This document shows positions 6,994-11,079 of a stretch of 11,079 nt of DNA, piece by piece. Numbering within the stretch: the stretch's first letter is position 1; every line of letters begins with the position of its first letter. Under the pieces are notes generated by a model. That model was not told where the DNA came from and searched no databases. It was given only the letters and a program-made list of their open reading frames with translations. The DNA lies in contig JAGWNV010000059.1 of the NCBI GenBank assembly GCA_028872975.1, forward strand, positions 1 through 11,079, in the 5' to 3' direction. Made by a program: the position numbers and the translations under genes. This DNA is from Acidobacteriota bacterium (GTDB lineage: Bacteria > Actinomycetota > Acidimicrobiia > Acidimicrobiales > UBA8190).

Positions 6994-8217
6994 TCACCGG
7001 TCGAAGCCGAACTTCACCCCCGTCGAGAATTTCGTGAGGGCGACCTCGGCAGGCTCCTCGGCGGGTTCCTCGGTCCACCGGACGGTCCATTGCCGGGGGC
7101 CCTCGGCGTCGACGACCCAGTGGCGGTCGACAGCGCCGGCGACGGCGCCGAGGGCCCGGTCGTGACCGGACGCCAGGAGGGTGATCCACGAGTGGAACCC
7201 CTCCTCCTCGGTGGCGGCGCAGTCGCCGAGGCGGAGCCGGACGACGTCGCCGTCCACGACGACGTCCCAGTCGACGTATCCACGAGGACGGAAGGCCGGG
7301 TGGAGCTCGAAGACCGTGGCGACGTCGGCGGTGCCGGCACCGAGGGCGAGGGCCCGCCGGAGCCGTTCGGCGACCACCCCGGCCACCCCGGTGCACTGCT
7401 TCTCCGTCGTCTCGACCGCCGCGTCGGGCCCGTAGCGCCGCTCCACGGCGAGGGCGAAGCCCATGGCCAGGAGCTGTCCCTGGAGGCACACCTCGTCCAG
7501 GATGGCCACCAGGGCGGGGGTGGCGAAGTCCCGCATCTGCAGGTCCGGGTCGAGGGGCCCGGCGTAGTCGAGGAGGCCGTCGGGGGCCCCCTCGGGCGTG
7601 GCGATCACGGCCAGGGGGAGCCGAGCCGCCTTGGACCTCCCGAGCACCGCCGCCTGCGACGGGGCGAGCCCGGGCTCGGCCGCCTCGTCGATGGTGACGG
7701 ACCACTCGCAGTGCGGACGGCGGTCGGCGGGACGGCGGGGGGGACGGTGGACGGGGCGCATGCGCAGCCGGGGGTTGGTGGCCCAGCCGGTGGCGTCGAA
7801 GGTGGGGTCCTCGATGTGGTGGCACATGGCCACGACGAACTTGTCGCCCAGGGGCTCCACGTCCATGAGGGCCCCGCAGTGGTCGAGATGGAACCGGCCG
7901 TGGTGGTCGTCGGTCACCTCGTAGCGGAAGTCCATGAACTCCGGGGGGGCCCCGACGTCGATCTGCATGCCCTTGAAGCACGTCTCGACGGTGTCGCCCT
8001 CGAAGCCGAGGAGGCGCTGCATCCGCGTGGTGTAGACCGGGCTCGCCGCCATCCACTCGTCGACGGCGACGTCGCGCATGGCGTCCACCCCGCGGGCGAC
8101 GACGTGGGGCATCCCGGCCCGGTCGATCAGATGGCCGGCCAGGAGGTACTCCTTGGCCAGGGTGGCGAGCTGCTCGTGGTCGAGGTCGCCGGCGCCGAGG
8201 GCGTGGGGTGCGGTCAT
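6994..8217 (-). CDS. conserved protein of unknown function with paired His/Cys motifs (P450-operon associated)
   Basis: A 407-aa soluble protein I cannot assign to a characterised family. An N-terminal helical region (1-90) leads into a motif-rich centre: DHCGALMDVEP (His113/Cys114), AMCHHIEDPTFD (Cys132, His133, His134, Asp137), ATNPR (146-150), VHRPPR (156-161) and PHCEW (His169/Cys170). This density of His, Cys and acidic residues suggests a metal or cofactor site. The C-x4-D...NP...C-x-W layout faintly recalls L-2-amino-thiazoline-4-carboxylate hydrolase-like proteins, but that is weak. The C-terminal half (220-407) is less distinctive, with a possible second domain around 310-385. ATG at 8215-8217 is 26 nt after the P450 stop, the largest gap in the tight part of the operon, and a G-rich tract fills it. 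Position next to two P450s and a ferredoxin suggests a role in the same oxidative pathway. Confidence 0.88.
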   Translation of the reverse strand: MTAPHALGAGDLDHEQLATLAKEYLLAGHLIDRAGMPHVVARGVDAMRDVAVDEWMAASPVYTTRMQRLLGFEGDTVETCFKGMQIDVGAPPEFMDFRYEVTDDHHGRFHLDHCGALMDVEPLGDKFVVAMCHHIEDPTFDATGWATNPRLRMRPVHRPPRRPADRRPHCEWSVTIDEAAEPGLAPSQAAVLGRSKAARLPLAVIATPEGAPDGLLDYAGPLDPDLQMRDFATPALVAILDEVCLQGQLLAMGFALAVERRYGPDAAVETTEKQCTGVAGVVAERLRRALALGAGTADVATVFELHPAFRPRGYVDWDVVVDGDVVRLRLGDCAATEEEGFHSWITLLASGHDRALGAVAGAVDRHWVVDAEGPRQWTVRWTEEPAEEPAEVALTKFSTGVKFGFDR

Positions 8218-8218
8218 G

Positions 8219-8241
8219 CCCGGACCCCCGTCCCCGTCCCC
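8219..8241 (-). promoter_or_regulatory. G-quadruplex-type motif just upstream of the 407-aa protein start codon
   Basis: On the coding (minus) strand the P450-to-407-aa gene gap contains four G runs of 4, 4, 5 and 3, separated by AC, AC and TCC. The last run ends one base before the ATG. This fits the standard intramolecular G4 pattern with very short loops. There is no AGGAGG here, so part of the tract may also act as the Shine-Dalgarno, making folding and ribosome access compete. Function is inference. Confidence 0.45.
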
Positions 8242-8243
8242 GC

Positions 8244-9449
8244 TCAGGCCCCGGCGCCCAGAGGGGCGGTCGGGGAGAAGGTCACCGGCATCGACTCGTA
8301 GCCGCTCACGAAGTTGGCGGCCCGGCGCGGCGGCTCGCCGGGAGCGACGAGGGCGAGGTCGGGGAGCCGGTCGAGGAGCCGGTCGAGGATCGTGGTGATC
8401 TCCAGCCGGGCCAGGCTGTTGCCCAGGCAGACGTGGGGACCGAAGCCGAAGGCGAGGTGCTCGTTGGGCCGGCGGTGGACGTCGAAGGTGTCGGGGTCGG
8501 GGAACTGGTCTTCGTCGCGGTTGGCCGAGGGGTAGAGGAGCAGGAGCTTCTCGCCGGCGGTGATCCGCTTGCCGCCGAGGACGGTGTCGGCGGTGGCCGT
8601 CCGGGCCATGTTCTTGATGGGGCTCACCCACCGGAGCATCTCCTCGGTGGCCGGGCCGACGAGGTTGCGGTCGCGCTGCAGCTCCTCCCACCTGTCCCGG
8701 TGGAGGAGCAGCTGGTAGAGGCCACCGGAGATCACGTGCCGGGTCGTCTCGTCCCCGCCGATCAGGATGAGCAGGGAGTCGAAGAGCAGCTCGGCGTCGT
8801 CGAGGCGGTCCCCGTCCACCTCGGCGTGCACGAGGACGCTCATGAGGTCGTCCGCCGGCCGCCGCCGCCGGCTCTCGATGACCCGGTTGGCGTACGCCTG
8901 GTACTGGAGGAAGACCTCGGTCATGCGCGCCGCCGACTCCTCCTTGCCGTCGAGCCCGCTCAGGAGGGCGTCGGACCACTCGAGCAGGGCCGGGAAGTCG
9001 GCCTCCTCGACCCCGAGGGACTCCCCGATCACGATGAGCGGCAGCCAGGCGGCGAGGTCCCAGACCAGGTCGCAGGCGCCGCGCTGGCACACCCGGTCGA
9101 TGAGCTCGTCGGTGATCGCCCTGATCCGGCCGGCCCGGCTCCGGACCTGGGTGGGGGTGAAGGCCCGGTTGATGAGCTTGCGCCGCTTGGCGTGGGCAGG
9201 GTTGTCCATGTCGATGAGCATGGGGGTGGCGGGGAGGTTGGGCCGGATGCCCCCGGCGTTCGAGAACCGGTCGGGCGCCTTCGACACCTCGAGGACGTCG
9301 TCGTAGCGGGTGACCCCCCACACGCCACCCGCCTCGTCCCAGTGCACCGGGTCGTTGCGCCGGGCCCAGGCCAGCTCGGCGAGGGGGTCGCCGGCCCAGA
9401 AGGCGCCGGAGGTGAGCGCCAGGCTCGTGCGGGTGGCGTCGGTGGCCAT
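8244..9449 (-). CDS. cytochrome P450, CYP142-like (candidate steroid/terpenoid hydroxylase)
   Basis: Soluble bacterial class I P450 monooxygenase (401 aa, full family length). Motifs in order: MLIDMDNPAHAKRRKLINRAF in the B'-C region (read in part, 77-97); I-helix LILIGGDETTR (227-237) with the acid/Thr pair for oxygen activation; K-helix ExxR at Glu270-Arg273; and the heme loop FGFGPHVCLG with ligand Cys341. Segments such as EEMLRW, HLAFGFG and NFVSGYESMPV closely resemble mycobacterial CYP142, which hydroxylates the cholesterol side chain terminus; this comparison is from memory. It would take electrons from a ferredoxin, most simply the one encoded two genes upstream. The ATG at 9447-9449 is 1 nt after the crotonase stop and has GAGGGAGGG upstream. 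P450 assignment is certain; subfamily and substrate are tentative. Confidence 0.96.
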   Translation of the reverse strand: MATDATRTSLALTSGAFWAGDPLAELAWARRNDPVHWDEAGGVWGVTRYDDVLEVSKAPDRFSNAGGIRPNLPATPMLIDMDNPAHAKRRKLINRAFTPTQVRSRAGRIRAITDELIDRVCQRGACDLVWDLAAWLPLIVIGESLGVEEADFPALLEWSDALLSGLDGKEESAARMTEVFLQYQAYANRVIESRRRRPADDLMSVLVHAEVDGDRLDDAELLFDSLLILIGGDETTRHVISGGLYQLLLHRDRWEELQRDRNLVGPATEEMLRWVSPIKNMARTATADTVLGGKRITAGEKLLLLYPSANRDEDQFPDPDTFDVHRRPNEHLAFGFGPHVCLGNSLARLEITTILDRLLDRLPDLALVAPGEPPRRAANFVSGYESMPVTFSPTAPLGAGA

Positions 9450-9450
9450 G

Positions 9451-10176
9451 TCAGCGGCCCTCCCTCGTGAACAGGGCCCGGTAGGCCTCGTCCTCGCGGC
9501 CCCGGGCGGCGGCGACGAGGTCGCGCTCGGCCGATCGCATGAGCGCCTTGATGGTCCGCGTCGAGTGCCGGTCGTGGGCGGCGATCTCCTGGGCGGCGGC
9601 GACGGCCTCGGCCAGCTCGCACCCCGGCCGGGAGACGGCCGTGACGAGCCCGGCGGCGAGGGCCTCCGAGGCCGAGAGCCACGGCGAGGCGAGGAGCGCC
9701 CGCGCCGCGCGCTGCCAGCCCATGCGCAGGGGGAAGAGCAGGCTGCTGCCCGCTTCGGGCGGGACGCCCATGGCGGCGAAGGGCGCCCGCAGGGCGGCCG
9801 TGTCGGCCATGAAGACGAGGTCGAAGTAGCAGAGCATGGTGACCCCGAGCCCCACACCGGGGCCGTTGACGGCGGCGACGAGGGGGACCGCCACCTCGGC
9901 CAGGGCGTCCACCAATCCCGGGAAGGCCGTGCCGGCGCCCTCGGGGGCGGTCCCCGCCGCGATGGCGGTGAGCTCGTCGAGGTCGGTGCCGGCGCTGAAG
10001 GCGGGCCCGGCACCGGTGAGCACCACGGCCCGGACCGTCTCGTCGGCGTCGGCGTGGCGGAGGGCGGCGGTGAGCTCCCGGTAGAGCGAGACAGTGAAGG
10101 CGTTGCGCCGCTCGGGCCGCTCCAGGGTGAGGATGCGGACGGCGCCGTCGTCGCGGCGCCCCACCTGGGACGTCAT
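9451..10176 (-). CDS. enoyl-CoA hydratase/isomerase (crotonase) family protein
   Basis: Crotonase-fold enzyme (241 aa) acting on acyl-CoA esters. The oxyanion-hole segments are FSAGTDLDEL (60-69) and AAVNGPGVGLG (101-111). The usual first catalytic Glu, after the GGG-type turn, is absent: the segment is GLGVTMLCYFD. The second Glu is present as Glu141 in PFAAMGVPPEAGSSLLFP. That PF-x3-G-x2-PE-x2-SS layout resembles delta3,delta2-enoyl-CoA isomerases of the peroxisomal ECI2 type more than classical hydratases, so isomerase activity is as likely as hydration. The ATG start at 10174-10176 overlaps the upstream TGA (ATGA, 4 nt) and the gene ends 1 nt before the P450 start, indicating translational coupling on both sides. 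In context it could process a CoA-activated sterol or isoprenoid side chain. Confidence 0.93.
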   Translation of the reverse strand: MTSQVGRRDDGAVRILTLERPERRNAFTVSLYRELTAALRHADADETVRAVVLTGAGPAFSAGTDLDELTAIAAGTAPEGAGTAFPGLVDALAEVAVPLVAAVNGPGVGLGVTMLCYFDLVFMADTAALRAPFAAMGVPPEAGSSLLFPLRMGWQRAARALLASPWLSASEALAAGLVTAVSRPGCELAEAVAAAQEIAAHDRHSTRTIKALMRSAERDLVAAARGREDEAYRALFTREGR

Positions 10177-10724
10177 TCCCAGAGCCCCACCGGCGACTCC
10201 CCCGGCCGGTAGTGGCCGGGGAGCGGGCCGGAGCTGGCGCGTTCGACGCGCCGCTTCATGCCCTCGCTCAGCACCTCGGACTGGATCATCTCGATGAACA
10301 GGGCGGTGGCGTTGCCGACGTCGAAGAAGTCGCGCTGCCACGACCACTGCCAGTTCCCTCCGTAGCGGAACCAGCTTCCCCCCAGTCCCGCCACCTCGTA
10401 GGGGCTCCCGTCGGGGCGGCGGGCGTCGGCGATCTGCTTCCAGAGGCCGATGACCTCGCCCTGCTCGGGATCGATGAGGACCTTCTGGTAGGGGTAGGTC
10501 CAGCCGTCGAGGCCGCCCATCTCGAGTCCGAGGGCGACGTCGCGGATCTCCTCCCGGCCCACGGCCATGAACTCCTCGCCGGGCCCGAGGTTCCAGCCGT
10601 AGGTGGCGTCCTCGGTGAAGAGCTCGGCCATGGGCTTCCAGTCGTTCTCGGCCTCGGCCCGCCGGTTGGCGGCCAGCCAGCGCTCGACCATCTCGGCGAG
10701 CTCCTCGTAGGGGTAGGCGGGCAT
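10173..10724 (-). CDS. NTF2/SnoaL-like domain protein
   Basis: A 183-aa protein with the layout of an NTF2-like (SnoaL/ketosteroid isomerase fold) domain: N-terminal helix (EELAEMVERWLAANRRAEA), then DWKPMAELFTEDATYGWNLG (28-47, read here in part), a helix-strand segment VGREEIRDVALGL (55-67), and Trp-rich strands (LWKQIADARRPDG, WFRYGGNWQWSWQRDFFD). The fold forms a conical pocket used for binding or isomerising hydrophobic molecules. I cannot name catalytic residues with confidence. The tail after about residue 150 is an extension. ATG at 10722-10724 has GAGGAGG upstream and is 1 nt after the ferredoxin stop; its TGA overlaps the crotonase ATG. Such proteins often accompany actinobacterial P450 and steroid genes, so a substrate-handling role is plausible. 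Confidence 0.85.
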   Translation of the reverse strand: MPAYPYEELAEMVERWLAANRRAEAENDWKPMAELFTEDATYGWNLGPGEEFMAVGREEIRDVALGLEMGGLDGWTYPYQKVLIDPEQGEVIGLWKQIADARRPDGSPYEVAGLGGSWFRYGGNWQWSWQRDFFDVGNATALFIEMIQSEVLSEGMKRRVERASSGPLPGHYRPGESPVGLWE

Positions 10725-10725
10725 G

Positions 10726-10920
10726 TCAGTCCTCCTCGATCCGAAGGGCCCCGGTCGGGCAGTAGGTGACGGCCGCCTCGACCTGGGGGCGAACGGGGCC
10801 GGGCGGCGACTCGTCGAGGACGGTGAGCACGCCCTGCTTGGAGACCGAGAACACCTCGGGGGCCTCGTTCTCGCAGACCCCGTGCCCCTGGCACCTGTCA
10901 CGGTCGACGACGACCTTCAC
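10726..10920 (-). CDS. small ferredoxin, [3Fe-4S]-type, CYP51-associated
   Basis: Electron carrier (64 aa) that should pass electrons to the adjacent P450s. Cluster ligand candidates are Cys10, Cys16 and Cys54, with His13 in the place of the second Cys (CQGHGVC ... YCPTGA). This three-Cys pattern is that of [3Fe-4S] or heteroligated ferredoxins found beside actinobacterial P450s. The sequence strongly recalls the mycobacterial ferredoxin encoded directly after CYP51 (Rv0763c: CQGHAMCELEAPE), and the gene order is the same here. The GTG start at 10918-10920 overlaps the P450 stop as GTGA and gives the right length; an upstream in-frame extension is rejected because that DNA codes for the P450 C-terminus. 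No ferredoxin reductase is visible in the window. Confidence 0.94.
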   Translation of the reverse strand: MKVVVDRDRCQGHGVCENEAPEVFSVSKQGVLTVLDESPPGPVRPQVEAAVTYCPTGALRIEED

Positions 10921-11079
10921 GCCCCCGCCCCCTCGGGGCAGGCCGGCGACGGGGCCGGCTGGGGGCGGCGGCGGAAGCGGGCCGCACAGGGCCGGGCCAG
11001 CTGGACGACCATCTTCGAGTGGTCGTTCCGGTAGGTCTCCGGCGGCTGCGCCAGCTCGAACTCCCATCCCCGCAGGAGG
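10917..11079 (-). CDS. cyp51: CYP51-type cytochrome P450 (sterol 14-alpha-demethylase family), C-terminal fragment cut by window edge
   Basis: The last 53 residues of a P450 are readable from 11078 leftward, ending at TGA 10917-10919. They begin LLRGWEFELAQPPE and continue YRNDHSKMVVQLARP, then a basic FRRRP. From memory, this closely matches the end of Mycobacterium tuberculosis CYP51 (LLREYEFEMAQPPE, YRNDHSKMVVQLAQP, RYRRR). The heme Cys and all catalytic motifs lie upstream, outside the window. A Pro/Ala-rich tail of about 14 residues follows FRRRP, longer than in the mycobacterial protein. The stop overlaps the ferredoxin GTG by 4 nt, as expected for a P450 cotranscribed with its electron donor. 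CYP51 enzymes remove the 14-alpha-methyl group of sterols; whether this one acts on a sterol is inference. It has no start codon in the window and is easily overlooked. Confidence 0.87.
   Translation of the reverse strand, partial: LLRGWEFELAQPPETYRNDHSKMVVQLARPCAARFRRRPQPAPSPACPEGAGA

Noticed and set aside
5828..8056. Long minus-strand frame (742 residues) spanning DUF5996, zf-UBP and the 407-aa gene
   Set aside because: It is an out-of-frame shadow rich in Arg/Pro/Gly; the three genes in the other frames have family motifs and matching start/stop junctions.
3736..8301. A 4.5-kb stop-free frame on the + strand (about 1521 residues)
   Set aside because: It runs antisense across five well-supported genes, and its translation is low-complexity Gly/Arg/Glu/His with no recognisable domain. 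In very GC-rich DNA, stop codons are rare in such antisense frames.
9450..10013. Upstream extension of the P450 to 10013
   Set aside because: This frame overlaps the crotonase gene and translates as Ser/Pro/Arg-rich noise. ATG at 9449 has a good ribosome site and gives standard P450 length.
10921..11067. N-terminal extension of the ferredoxin to 11067
   Set aside because: The extension is Gly/Pro-rich and unlike ferredoxins, while the same DNA in another frame encodes the CYP51 C-terminus. GTG at 10920 gives normal ferredoxin length.

Overview
This is very GC-rich DNA with dense coding, GTG and possibly TTG starts, and genes that overlap or abut by a few bases. This and the gene content (a CYP51/ferredoxin pair, a second P450, a PF13796-type sensor kinase, a DHA2 exporter) point to an actinobacterium, either a mycobacterial relative or an uncultured high-GC lineage such as Acidimicrobiia. 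The phylum is inferred from gene content; no rRNA or tRNA gene is present to settle it.

Left part, + strand, 1-3509: the end of an ABC-transporter/two-component operon. It contains an ABC ATPase cut by the window edge, an ABC-2-type permease, a NarL-type histidine kinase with an N-terminal membrane sensor domain, and a LuxR/NarL response regulator. Junctions are 5 nt, a few nt or a short overlap, and 2 nt, so the four genes are probably cotranscribed. The likely logic is that the kinase senses an envelope or drug-like signal and its regulator controls the adjacent exporter; the substrate cannot be read from sequence.

Right part, - strand, 11079-3514: nine consecutive genes with almost no space between them, running leftward, plus a tenth after a 132-nt gap. 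In transcription order they are: the C-terminal end of a CYP51 (sterol 14-alpha-demethylase type) P450; a small CxxHxxC ferredoxin; an NTF2/SnoaL-like protein; an enoyl-CoA hydratase/isomerase family protein; a second P450 resembling the mycobacterial steroid side-chain hydroxylase CYP142; a 407-aa protein of unknown function rich in paired His/Cys; a small UBP-type zinc-finger protein; a DUF5996 protein; a 14-TM DHA2 exporter; and a four-helix membrane protein with a Pro/Thr repeat tail. The first five or six look like a sterol or other isoprenoid oxidation module: two P450s, their electron donor, a pocket protein and a CoA-ester enzyme. The zf-UBP/DUF5996/MFS trio may be a separate unit carried on the same message. 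The two halves converge with only 4 bp between stop codons.

Most worth a second look: the CYP51-ferredoxin join at the right edge (easily missed because the P450 has no start in the window); the His/Cys-rich 407-aa protein; a short-loop G-quadruplex motif ending one base before that protein's ATG; and the bacterial UBP zinc finger next to two proteins with C-terminal Cys pairs. I saw no CRISPR array, insertion sequence, phage gene, rRNA or tRNA gene.
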